A stretch of DNA of 30,456 nucleotides from a virus. The position numbers and the translations under genes were made by a program. The stretch's first letter is position 1, and every line of letters begins with the position of its first letter. Positions 19,001 through 26,507 of this stretch are shown in pieces. The stretch lies in the IMG/VR virus record IMGVR_UViG_3300002519_000006, positions 14,776-45,231 of that record, one strand, 5' to 3'. The notes below the pieces were generated by a model, which did no database searches, was not told the origin of the DNA, and was given only the letters and a program-made list of their open reading frames with translations.

Positions 19001-22000
19001 CCATTATCATCAACAAAAGCGACGGCAGACTCCGGGTGCTTATAGGATACAGCCAGCTCGACATCAGGCAGTAATCTTCGAAAAACGTTTTTAAGTCCTT
19101 CCTCGTAGGCGAACTTCATATATGCATTCCGAGCGGTGAATGTGCTATTGCCATGGCTGATATCTATAGTGTCGCCGCTTCCATCAATTCGATATCTCAT
19201 GCCCTCAAGCTTATTATAATCGTAATCAAAACTAACGTATTTTTCGTTTACAAAAATACCATTATCTTTGGCGTATTCAACCAAGTCCTCCGGTGCAAGT
19301 CGCCCGGGCTCGTTTAATTCCCAGAGCTGGTTACGCAGAGCGCGCCATTCGTCAGTCTCGGAGACGCCCGGCGGCATGTCGCGCTCCAGCCCATTCAATT
19401 GCTCAATGAGATTCTCGCGGGCGGCTATATCGCTACGACTATACCCAGGAAAAATCATATCATAACTAAATTGAGCCACGGGAGTGTCCTCACTCTCCAC
19501 ACCATCAAAGTGCAGTGGATCTGCTTCGCCGTGGCGCTCCGGAGAAACCATCGCTCGTAACACTTGGCGCGGTGATCCATCGCCGGAAGTAAAATCAATA
19601 GTGTTTTGGTACCCGGTGCCGGCGAGCAGGTGCATTATTATGTTGTGAGCAGATATACTGGGGGGATTAACCAGAGGAAATACCTGTCGCATAACAATAC
19701 TATTAAGATTGCCATCTTCATTTCCAAATGCAGTCAAGATAGCTGAATTTAAGTTGCCTATCCTCTCCTTTATTATATAATCTAATGCCCAATCCCCGAA
19801 CGCCGTAGGCAACGTACCTGTTTCCTCAAAAGTCTGGGCTCCGGTAACTATTTGTGATGGGACTGCCAGGCCGTCGCCGTCCGGATCAAACGGGTTGGAT
19901 ATCATGCGCTCGGCCTCGCCGTGTAATTCGGCGCGGCTTATAATCTTTTCTACATAGATAGCGGCCGCTTTTTTAAGATTGTTGAAAGTTGAACCTTCCA
20001 TCGCCTCGTCGGTACCCAATATTGAACTCCTAACTCCTCCAATCAGCTGCTCTGTGACCAGAGGGTTATAGGCGTATTCACTAAAGCCGTATATCGATAC
20101 AAGAAATATATTTCTTAGTAACTGCTCTAAAAGAAGTACTTGAATATAAGCATTCATCACAGTAAAAATTATTGTATCCTCAACGGGCCCTACTACGCAG
20201 TCCCGGTCCGTACAAGCATTGTCAGCAAATTCTTGAAGCCCTTTTAACTTTAGACTGTCAATATCAAAAAGTCCCCTACCCTGTGGCGAAAATTTCCCGT
20301 CTGGGCACGGTACTGGCTCTAGGGATAGCCTCTTTACATTGTCGGCAATAAAAAGCGGAGACTTTCGTATTTGATAGGCAGCCATATTTACAAAAGAAAG
20401 CATCGACGGCATATACATACTATATCGCGACACCATTTTAAATACATCGACGACGGCGCCAGAACCCTCTCCGGGAAGTGCCTTATTTCCGGTGTTAAAT
20501 CGATCGACCAAGTTCTTAAATGTATTATGATAATAATAAGAGGTTGTTGGATCAGGAAAGATGATGGGGTTCTCGGGGGCATAAAACCCGTTGTCCGGAT
20601 CAAAATCATTATTAATAGAACCACCTGTCCAAATACGGTTCGGTACGCCGTGGGGGGGGCCATGAGGCCCGTCACCGGTTTCATTCTCGGGAAAACGAGA
20701 TATAGCATAACTTACGCTCTGGCTACTACCGGGCGGAGTTACTCCAAATGCAAAGTTTTCCGTAGCCTCGCGTTGAGATCCCCCAACTTGAAAGTTTGTT
20801 ACCAGCGGAACTTCATCAGTTCCCAAAGCCTCATAGGCGGTGCCCAAGGGAGAAACTACTTTATAAGTTATTTGTGTCTGGCGCGCGGCTTCTCCCTCTT
20901 GAAATAAAATACCTAATTTTTGTATCTCTGGGTTGGCCGCCAATTGAGAAGCGGCACCGGGCGCGCCAGAAGGAGGGCTATCCAGATTTTGCATAAAGTC
21001 TTCGGCGCCGGCTACTGCGTTAGGGTTGGGGTCCCGGTCCTGTGGAAACGGTAATAGTCCCGCTTCTTCCAGCGCTCTTTGTTCATTTGCCGACATCCAA
21101 CCATAGTCCGGCTTTAATAAAAGAGGCTTCAAGTTCCCCAGATCATTAATAAAATTAATTTTAGGTATTTCAAAAATCGCATCCATCAAAGTCGAAATAG
21201 AATGGGCAAAGGGCGGCATGGCAGTTAATGATGGCACTACACCGGCACCACAATTGAGGTTGGGAGTTCCAAGGTCTTCAATATCTTCCAACAAATCATT
21301 ATAAAAATCTATAACATCATTAAAGTCCGCGTCGGCATCCAGAAGCTCCAAACAGACATCTAAATTCTCTGGTACTTCAAAAGGTGGTTGGGAAAGGATA
21401 GAGTCACAATAATCCGGCGAGACCATCTCTCCGATGCAAGAAAAGAAATTTATAACTTCCGAACGACTAGCTAACGCTGCCTGTAATGTAGCTAAATTTG
21501 TTTCAGTATTTATTAAGCCCCGAATAATCTCTAAAACCTCGCGAGAGGGCGCGCCGTTTATAAGACGACAACTTTCTCTAGCGCTAATATTGTGAGATAG
21601 GAGCTCTAGAAATGTATTGCCAGTTTCTACATTAATACCGTATTCCTCATAGCACCCCTCTAGGGTGGGAGGAACCGCTTTATAATCGTTGGATATATTA
21701 GGAAATTCATTGATGGCCTGAGTTAGTGGTACGCCATCTCCCGGATCTTCGCTAGCCTTACACGCCTCAACTATTAAATCTGCAACAGCACCGAGAACAC
21801 CAACCAACGTCTTGAGGGCGGCTTCTTTAAGGGCGCTCTTGATTTGCTCGGTTATTTCTTTATTAATATTAATTACTGGAAGTGTGGTAGGTAATTTAGG
21901 TATGCGTGGTATCTTGGGGGGCCCCGGAAGTTGATAAGGATCGACTCCTGGGATGGGAGGCATCTGGCCCGCTGGGATGCCGGCCTTAATCGCTATACAT

Positions 22001-23265
22001 TCGAAGGCAGCCCAAATAAGCCGATCAAGGCCATATTTATTTAAAAATCGCCTTACAAGCTTTTCGGCACTATTAATTTTTTTAATGGCTTCGCCAATCT
22101 TAGTAAACTTCCCTTCAACATCTTTCCGCTTATCTTCCACCCCCTGGTTGAAAGCCTCAATATTTTTTGCTGGATCGTTTAACTGCTCGTCCTGGGCGCG
22201 TATCTGCTTAGGAGTTTGGAAAAGCTTATTGACAGCCTTTTCTTCCTGTGTCCATATATTGGGGAGCGTCTCCGAGTGGGGGGCGCCGAAAAAATCGATT
22301 GTTACGTTTGCGGTTGTTAGATATGCTTCGATAAACCGCGACCAAGTTAAGGCTTTTTTTCGTTGTCTATATATTCCATTTAAATTATATAACAGTTCCG
22401 AGGCTACTCTTTGAGTATCTTCATTTTGCTTCCAATAAAATTCATAACCCTTCGTTAGGGCAATCGTGCGTCCTTTTTGTTGTAGCTGAATTAAAACTAC
22501 ATTATAATCTTCATCAAAATTGATAGTAAGAGCATCGTCTTCATTTAATCTTAATTGACGCCCATTAAATTGTACAAAATCTTCTAGCTGATCAAATAAT
22601 AAAACTAATTTATTATGTTCTTCTTTAAAGTCTATATAGGGCGAGACACGGCCATCAAAAAATTTAGCTTGCTTATTATATATATCAAAAAGTGGTTTAA
22701 GCGCTGTTATTTTCTTCCCTATCTTTCCGGAGGAATAGGCGCCCGTTTTATCAATGCTAGACAGGTTAAAATCGGCTTCTCGCAGATTTTCTAATTCCTC
22801 GAGCCGATTCTCGGCGATGGTATATTTTATCAGTGGCTTTAAATACATTCTAGAGGGAAAATGTACTTCTAGATTCGCCGCGATGTTCGTGTCCGAGAAG
22901 GGCTGCATACCGTGTAATGAGAGAAGCCACGAGTACATCTTCTCGATGTCGCCGAGGCCCCAGGTGAAACTGAAACGGTGATGAAGCAGTTTTTTCCCAT
23001 AATAACTTAGAATTTTATCTATCGCCCCATAAGCAACAGAAGAATCACCCCAGTACGTTGGATACCATTTTTCGTAAGCCGACGACCACTCATAGCCGGG
23101 CGGAGGACTATTAATATCTGATGGCTCTAACATCGCGGTAGGGCCTTTCACAATAATATGAATAACTTTCTGAGTCTCCCCGGGGTGCAAAGGTCCGGCC
23201 GGCACAACCTCTTCCCAGGGTTTGTTTATTTCGCGATTGTACCATAAACGAGTAATAGTGGCCAT
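16033..23265 (-). CDS. Giant 2410-aa virion protein of unknown function (tail/baseplate region)
   Basis: A single 2410-codon frame between the spike-like and gp25-like genes. I recognise the general C-terminal pattern (FLLKMFLETPKLILKGLAEL, then IDPHVVVGKKIRD, then FGFDLIGTLPYMAILPPGP, about 2205-2330) as one recurring beside baseplate genes of aquatic T4-like phages, but I know of no function. Also seen: a Pro-rich hinge (about 436-462, PGPPKIPRIPKLP), an amphipathic stretch (about 473-500), a His/Asp-rich middle part (about 1540-1945) ending in a Pro/Glu/Gln linker (LPGQEPERESRPGQQPTPDS), and a Gly/Pro/Ala-rich acidic tail (about 2369-2410). Hydrophobic stretches near 2320 are short and Pro-broken, so membrane insertion is doubtful. 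Extended coiled coil is not evident, which argues against a classical tape measure. Position suggests a baseplate component. The ATG at 23265 has only a weak ribosome site. Confidence 0.75.
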   Translation of the reverse strand: MATITRLWYNREINKPWEEVVPAGPLHPGETQKVIHIIVKGPTAMLEPSDINSPPPGYEWSSAYEKWYPTYWGDSSVAYGAIDKILSYYGKKLLHHRFSFTWGLGDIEKMYSWLLSLHGMQPFSDTNIAANLEVHFPSRMYLKPLIKYTIAENRLEELENLREADFNLSSIDKTGAYSSGKIGKKITALKPLFDIYNKQAKFFDGRVSPYIDFKEEHNKLVLLFDQLEDFVQFNGRQLRLNEDDALTINFDEDYNVVLIQLQQKGRTIALTKGYEFYWKQNEDTQRVASELLYNLNGIYRQRKKALTWSRFIEAYLTTANVTIDFFGAPHSETLPNIWTQEEKAVNKLFQTPKQIRAQDEQLNDPAKNIEAFNQGVEDKRKDVEGKFTKIGEAIKKINSAEKLVRRFLNKYGLDRLIWAAFECIAIKAGIPAGQMPPIPGVDPYQLPGPPKIPRIPKLPTTLPVININKEITEQIKSALKEAALKTLVGVLGAVADLIVEACKASEDPGDGVPLTQAINEFPNISNDYKAVPPTLEGCYEEYGINVETGNTFLELLSHNISARESCRLINGAPSREVLEIIRGLINTETNLATLQAALASRSEVINFFSCIGEMVSPDYCDSILSQPPFEVPENLDVCLELLDADADFNDVIDFYNDLLEDIEDLGTPNLNCGAGVVPSLTAMPPFAHSISTLMDAIFEIPKINFINDLGNLKPLLLKPDYGWMSANEQRALEEAGLLPFPQDRDPNPNAVAGAEDFMQNLDSPPSGAPGAASQLAANPEIQKLGILFQEGEAARQTQITYKVVSPLGTAYEALGTDEVPLVTNFQVGGSQREATENFAFGVTPPGSSQSVSYAISRFPENETGDGPHGPPHGVPNRIWTGGSINNDFDPDNGFYAPENPIIFPDPTTSYYYHNTFKNLVDRFNTGNKALPGEGSGAVVDVFKMVSRYSMYMPSMLSFVNMAAYQIRKSPLFIADNVKRLSLEPVPCPDGKFSPQGRGLFDIDSLKLKGLQEFADNACTDRDCVVGPVEDTIIFTVMNAYIQVLLLEQLLRNIFLVSIYGFSEYAYNPLVTEQLIGGVRSSILGTDEAMEGSTFNNLKKAAAIYVEKIISRAELHGEAERMISNPFDPDGDGLAVPSQIVTGAQTFEETGTLPTAFGDWALDYIIKERIGNLNSAILTAFGNEDGNLNSIVMRQVFPLVNPPSISAHNIIMHLLAGTGYQNTIDFTSGDGSPRQVLRAMVSPERHGEADPLHFDGVESEDTPVAQFSYDMIFPGYSRSDIAARENLIEQLNGLERDMPPGVSETDEWRALRNQLWELNEPGRLAPEDLVEYAKDNGIFVNEKYVSFDYDYNKLEGMRYRIDGSGDTIDISHGNSTFTARNAYMKFAYEEGLKNVFRRLLPDVELAVSYKHPESAVAFVDDNGALIAAEGTPPVPPGAYSAGKVRHVVSTERFDHFLNGLNDESLKAKLGATQIDKFLRTIKLAFITPHIPATGISQDDAGLVTGIGNYDKGYIGFLNLDNYDAVRFFMKRMMMTTRASQMTGGAYVNGFVQDEDWINFALSKHHRPEGSDIRYADIRLNHLDGHMIRDVRTTRPDQDPGAQDIHEDSLSKHAPHAYGAGHGYDSLEYEHEYYGTVSLTNGLAGQFVGYSDRQSGNQEASMSDVIISKPRELRLDRKVAYPDLPTGFDFEAASVGLDHIAEGDEPCNGVAGSTVTYWDCVLAKHEGSRSQLIRRFTASEPTVASGRKYVIGDAVQNINYNPSDFGLVSHLSDHGHWSHQFVSHLYKDFNNHIKVKVTIWKEDPGDADDNIGPSEGDPYFGTENQDGTYFFEAQPWYSLTAEDVTDIYKTPGVHDASPSVIDDGDEAWGARPTLIVPFDEYSAHMMTALMNVRRDDLEDFLLSYGVGDDDDSGLLALPGQEPERESRPGQQPTPDSPTEAQLGLAPPDASETWTDNEWLDEILGEIVTNVNVGSRVVYYTPPTSPFGMLSMLTVGGENSNSSMSYPANGTEVHNLMNGLINIMGVRTPVSQASKLIRNKSALLLPMASSRYSISVPTSVQADRQLISKLDRNLLNPYMWSNKLRGSDFLPPPYIRDDITNNYFLYYKNNILNEMAQSEAFKELFGKAINAKDVITFLFMYGLLVTGGDTREYDIIFNDTKKSLRIILKAALAGDDYAYVDKESQTASQRAGLAAAGLLGTAASEFAAMGMSFLLKMFLETPKLILKGLAELIDPHVVVGKKIRDVSGQVFQMVRTYDSQGTLDNMLERLQEQVDTDLVALPKPLRPKFKPFGFDLIGTLPYMAILPPGPLGWAYILFDLSAEELQEMFDHQKALEECILGDDPHFAAPPAGLGSDSENDQLSESPTSTWACADPAQTAPADGAPGGGAPAPGGGGPAGDAGDEADQTSFECE

Positions 23266-23274
23266 AATAATTCT

Positions 23275-24249
23275 TTAGTTCGTATTGTTGTAAGCGCTAC
23301 ATATATAAGAATCTGCAACTGTGCTCAAATAATTTTGCTGCCAAGTGGCCAAGTTCGTTTGGTGTGAAATAATTGAAAGTTCTGTTTGGGCGGTTTCCTG
23401 AATTATGCTTTTTACGCCCCTGGCCATCATCATAAAAGGAGGGGATGTATCTAATTGTTTCGACGCGGTTGGCTGAAAAGGAGATATATGAGTATGCGAG
23501 AGCGCTGCATCATTAAAGGATCGTTGATATTTCACAAATGAGTAAAGTATTTCTCGTAAATCTTCTATTTGCTCAACTAATTCGGTTAAGCCATTAACAA
23601 GATTACATCCCTTAACTAGCGGCTGAAGATCTTCGTCAGTGTTTCCGGCGATCAAATCTATACCGTTAATGGCCGCCTGACGTTCTCCCTGAGAATCTCG
23701 CGTGTCTGTTCCGGTTACCAATTTTATACCACTTCGGGCTACTAAACGAATATCATCGGCCTTCAGTGCAATGGCCGATTGCGCGATGCTATCTCCGACG
23801 GTGCCCTCTACAAGCTCAAAATATTCATCAATATTGGCTTTTTGACTCACATACATTCTTGCTGCGTCAATCTTAAAGTCGGGATTAGCGTAGACAGGTT
23901 CTCCTTCCTCATCACACTCTCGCGCATAAGTCCCCATCCGGCCAACGACCAAATCGATTGCTGCACATTGTGTATGACATGCACCGCCGTAACCACTCGT
24001 AACCGCCGAGGACCGATCGACTCCTAAAACTATCCACGCATTTCGATCGTTTTTATAAACCACTTCGGCTTTCGCTTGACGATAATCAGGAACCGGTTCT
24101 AAAGAAGGTCCACACCCGCATCCCGAATATTTAACAAAAAACTCCAGAGGCATCTTTCTAATGCTCTCCTTGGTATCCTGACAAAGATTTGATAAATCAA
24201 TAGGCTTTTTTCGCTTAGGTATGGTATATTTTTTATGAAGACTGGACAT
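23275..24249 (-). CDS. Possible baseplate central-spike protein, 324 aa
   Basis: Not securely recognised. Seen: a basic N terminus; a Cys-rich segment (YSGCGCGPSLEP, about 41-52); GYGGACHTQCAAIDLVVGRM (about 87-106); a beta-repetitive stretch IALKADDIRLVARSGIKLVT (about 161-180) followed by AAINGIDLIAGN; a helical segment (about 215-240); and LSHTHISPFQPT with an H-x-H motif near 251-253. Beta-helical 'ADDIRL-ARSGIKL' runs and H-x-H tips occur in contractile-tail spikes; in P2 gpV an HxH motif binds iron at the tip. Position just ahead of the W/J pair and after a lysozyme-domain gene matches gpV or gp5. The spike call is inference. The ATG at 24249 follows the lysozyme gene by 11 bases without a clear Shine-Dalgarno. 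Confidence 0.5.
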   Translation of the reverse strand: MSSLHKKYTIPKRKKPIDLSNLCQDTKESIRKMPLEFFVKYSGCGCGPSLEPVPDYRQAKAEVVYKNDRNAWIVLGVDRSSAVTSGYGGACHTQCAAIDLVVGRMGTYARECDEEGEPVYANPDFKIDAARMYVSQKANIDEYFELVEGTVGDSIAQSAIALKADDIRLVARSGIKLVTGTDTRDSQGERQAAINGIDLIAGNTDEDLQPLVKGCNLVNGLTELVEQIEDLREILYSFVKYQRSFNDAALSHTHISPFQPTASKQLDTSPPFMMMARGVKSIIQETAQTELSIISHQTNLATWQQNYLSTVADSYICSAYNNTN

Positions 24250-24260
24250 AATTTAAGTGG

Positions 24261-25532
24261 TTAGGCTGGAACATCCCAAGGGTCGATCTCTTCGTCGGCT
24301 ACGGGAGTCACCGGTGAAGATATCTGCTCTTGTTCAGCTACCCAGCCAGAAGCTTCAGCATCGTCCACCACTTTAGGATAAAGCCCAGCAGCAATTGCTC
24401 CTCTTTTGACGGTCTGGCTGTAGTTCCATGGATATTTGCTTTTATAACCTGCTGGAGGGGAGGAACCGGCCGGCTTACACGCAAAGCAAACTTCAAATTT
24501 TACCGCGATTTGTTGAGCACAATTCTCAGCGGTCGCATTAGGATCGCTAACAAGAGACCCAAAAAGTCTCCTCATATCCTGCGCAACAAATTGAAATTGT
24601 TTATCTGAATCGGTAATGGCCGGCAGTAGTGCCGCTTTGTTCGTTAACTCAATATTATGAAATGCAGCAAAACGCTGCCCTCCTCCGTCGGTCGCGCAAA
24701 CATTAAGTTGCCAATAGCCAAATGAACAATAGTTATTAATCGCCAATGCTCCATTGCCACCCGAACTGCTGCGTTTATCGCCCTGCGCGGCATTCTTAAA
24801 GCCTGACTCGTGTTGTGCATTGGCCGCCAAGCCGCATAGAAACTGATCTGAAAAGCCAGTGAAGTGTCCGCTTTTTTTCATTTTTCTAACAAATTCAACG
24901 GCGCCCGGTGCTGGCTCCTGTGGTGTAGCCGAAAACAAACCTTCCCCCATTATATCTGGAATCATGTTTTTAAACATATCCACAATAGAACCCGGCATGC
25001 CCCCCATACTAGGAAATATTTGAGGGGTCCGCGCAGGATAGCCCACAAACTCTCCACATATCCAGGGGCCACACAGCGAGGCGCCAGGATCATATTTTAC
25101 ATGTACAATCTCTTGGGGAGCGGGCTCCGAAGACATGAAAGACTTAGGTGACCAGCGAAATCCCGGGAAAAGTGATATCTTATCACCATCGCCGCCATCA
25201 CCAAGGGAAGGCATCGGGTAGTCCACGGGCTTTTCGAGGCACTCTGTACGGCCATCTGATAATATCATACATCTTAAAACTCTTACAGGCTGAACCCGAG
25301 GCCCATAAAGTGCTTTTTCAACAAGGGTGGGCGCCGCGTCGTCTACTCGTAATACAACTGCTTCTGCAACATCTGAATCTTCAAAAGTAGAAGGAGTGCA
25401 TGCTGCTTCATTATTTCGGCTCGTTAAAGATAGGCCGTCTTCTCGCCGAGGATCGTAACTAACTTTGGCCGGCGTCATGACTCTTTTGGGCCACATTTCA
25501 TACATTTCTTTAAGCGTTAAATCAATGCTCAT
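24261..25532 (-). CDS. Baseplate/tail protein with lysozyme-like peptidoglycan hydrolase domain, 423 aa
   Basis: The C-terminal half (about 205-385) resembles the phage tail lysozyme fold: FSDQFLCGLAANAQHESGF with the likely catalytic glutamate E242, followed by the NNYCSFGYWQLNVC segment, equivalent to the 'GlyTyr/GlxW-Q' glycan-cleft motif of lytic transglycosylase and goose-type enzymes. Such domains open the peptidoglycan locally during tail-tube penetration. The N-terminal half (1-200) carries no domain I recognise and may anchor the protein to the hub. The lysozyme region holds several Cys (CGLAAN, NNYC, NVC, ENC, EVCFAC). The ATG at 25532 overlaps the previous gene by 11 bases and has GAGGAAG upstream. 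It directly precedes the spike-like gene, reproducing the lysozyme-plus-spike partnership that T4 gp5 holds in one chain. There is no signal peptide or holin nearby, so a role in infection rather than lysis is favoured. Confidence 0.72.
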   Translation of the reverse strand: MSIDLTLKEMYEMWPKRVMTPAKVSYDPRREDGLSLTSRNNEAACTPSTFEDSDVAEAVVLRVDDAAPTLVEKALYGPRVQPVRVLRCMILSDGRTECLEKPVDYPMPSLGDGGDGDKISLFPGFRWSPKSFMSSEPAPQEIVHVKYDPGASLCGPWICGEFVGYPARTPQIFPSMGGMPGSIVDMFKNMIPDIMGEGLFSATPQEPAPGAVEFVRKMKKSGHFTGFSDQFLCGLAANAQHESGFKNAAQGDKRSSSGGNGALAINNYCSFGYWQLNVCATDGGGQRFAAFHNIELTNKAALLPAITDSDKQFQFVAQDMRRLFGSLVSDPNATAENCAQQIAVKFEVCFACKPAGSSPPAGYKSKYPWNYSQTVKRGAIAAGLYPKVVDDAEASGWVAEQEQISSPVTPVADEEIDPWDVPA

Positions 25533-25827
25533 TATCTTCTTCCTCGTTTAGCATATCGTATAAATCTTCTTTATCCTCTTCGGAAAGTCCCGTAATGTCT
25601 CCCTGCTGTTTCTGGAGTAACGCCGATAATTTAACCATTTGTTCGTTAGAACGTTGTAGGTTTTCTACATATTTGGCGGCTATAGAGCCTAATTCTTTGC
25701 GCGCCCCATCTGACATTTTCATGTCCTTCATGGCATCCATAAGAAGTGATTTGGCGAGAGCACGATCTTCTCTGACGTTGCGCGTGGCCTCTTGTATATA
25801 TTCTTCTAAATTTCGCCGCTTTCCCAT
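25522..25827 (-). CDS. Small conserved phage protein, 101 aa, unknown function
   Basis: A short, highly charged, probably all-helical protein: MGKRRNLEEYIQEATRNVRE, a helix with ARKELGSIAAKYVENLQRSN (about 43-62), and an acidic tail (SEEDKEDLYDMLNEEEDNEH). From memory this pattern (RNLEEYI, then IAAKYVE-LQRSNEQ) recurs in T4-like aquatic phages without assigned function. It overlaps the sigma-factor gene by 22 bases and has no evident Shine-Dalgarno, so it is probably translated by coupling. No metal or catalytic motif is seen. A packaging or assembly adaptor role would be speculation. Confidence 0.75.
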   Translation of the reverse strand: MGKRRNLEEYIQEATRNVREDRALAKSLLMDAMKDMKMSDGARKELGSIAAKYVENLQRSNEQMVKLSALLQKQQGDITGLSEEDKEDLYDMLNEEEDNEH

Positions 25828-26507
25828 TTGTTTTTGAATATCCTATATTTTTTACGTAACTTGTTTAAATTATTAACAACTTGTTTGGTATTAAGCCCTG
25901 TAATCTCCCGTAAGTATAAGTAAATAGCTTTTTTATTGAAAATTTCAATATCATTTGAAGACTCAAAAAGAATTTTAACTGCCTTAAGGACCTTTTTTTC
26001 ATTTTCCTTTAGCATATCTCCATTCCAACTTGCTAGTTCCTCAAAAAAATTCTTCCAAAATTCTTCTTCTTCTCTTATCTCCTCATACTGCCTTTCTTTA
26101 GAAACAAGATCTTCCTCAAGCTGGTTTATTACGTCCTCAAGATAAACTTCTTTTTTGGCGCGCCTGGTGTTTTGTTTTACTTTATGAATAAACCAGTTTT
26201 TTGTTACGACACTAAAATAAGAAAACGCCTTTGATCCCTTGTTGGGATCATATTTGTCCAAAATGGTGGTGAGCCATATTTTACATTCATCGCGAAGATA
26301 ATCAATATTAGGTAGCGAAGTGAATCTATAGGTAAAGATTATTTTATTAACCATCTCGTCAAAAGCCGGCTGAATCAATGTTATATATAATTCGGTGCGT
26401 CTTTTATTACATCTTATCTTTGCATATTCTACGATAGCATCTTCGTGTATCTGTGTAAAATAATAATTTTTGCGTCTCTTACGACGTTTCTTCGGTGTTT
26501 CTGCCAT
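25806..26507 (-). CDS. Late-transcription sigma factor, T4 gp55-like
   Basis: A 233-aa protein of the gp55 family, which redirects host RNA polymerase to phage late promoters (TATAAATA in T4). Residues 70-112 form a sigma region 2-like core: YLRDECKIWLTTILDKYDPN followed by GSKAFSYFSVVTKNWFIHKV. The N terminus is strongly basic (KKRRKRRK). A C-terminal helical part (about 185-233) contains LREITGLNTKQVVNNLNKLR, which could form a winged-helix-like unit. It is longer than T4 gp55 (185 aa). I chose ATG 26507 rather than the in-frame ATG 26525 because AGGAG lies 7 bases before 26507, and the six codons before it only overlap the upstream gene. T4 gp55 ends in a short hydrophobic sliding-clamp motif; here the end is NKWESGEI, so clamp dependence is uncertain. 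Its place in the virion operon suggests it feeds back on the same late genes. Confidence 0.85.
   Translation of the reverse strand: MAETPKKRRKRRKNYYFTQIHEDAIVEYAKIRCNKRRTELYITLIQPAFDEMVNKIIFTYRFTSLPNIDYLRDECKIWLTTILDKYDPNKGSKAFSYFSVVTKNWFIHKVKQNTRRAKKEVYLEDVINQLEEDLVSKERQYEEIREEEEFWKNFFEELASWNGDMLKENEKKVLKAVKILFESSNDIEIFNKKAIYLYLREITGLNTKQVVNNLNKLRKKYRIFKNKWESGEI

Noticed and set aside
20371-20907. Plus-strand open frames of 150-178 codons (18298-18822, 20371-20907, 21953-22414)
   Set aside because: They lie fully inside the 2410-aa gene, have irregular composition, no ribosome site or recognisable motif, and oppose an operon with consistent minus-strand coupling.
16033-23265. Tape-measure identity for the 2410-aa protein
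   Set aside because: Length would suit a tape measure, but the sequence shows many Pro and aromatic residues and beta-like segments, no long coiled coil, and it lies between spike and gp25, not before the hub genes.
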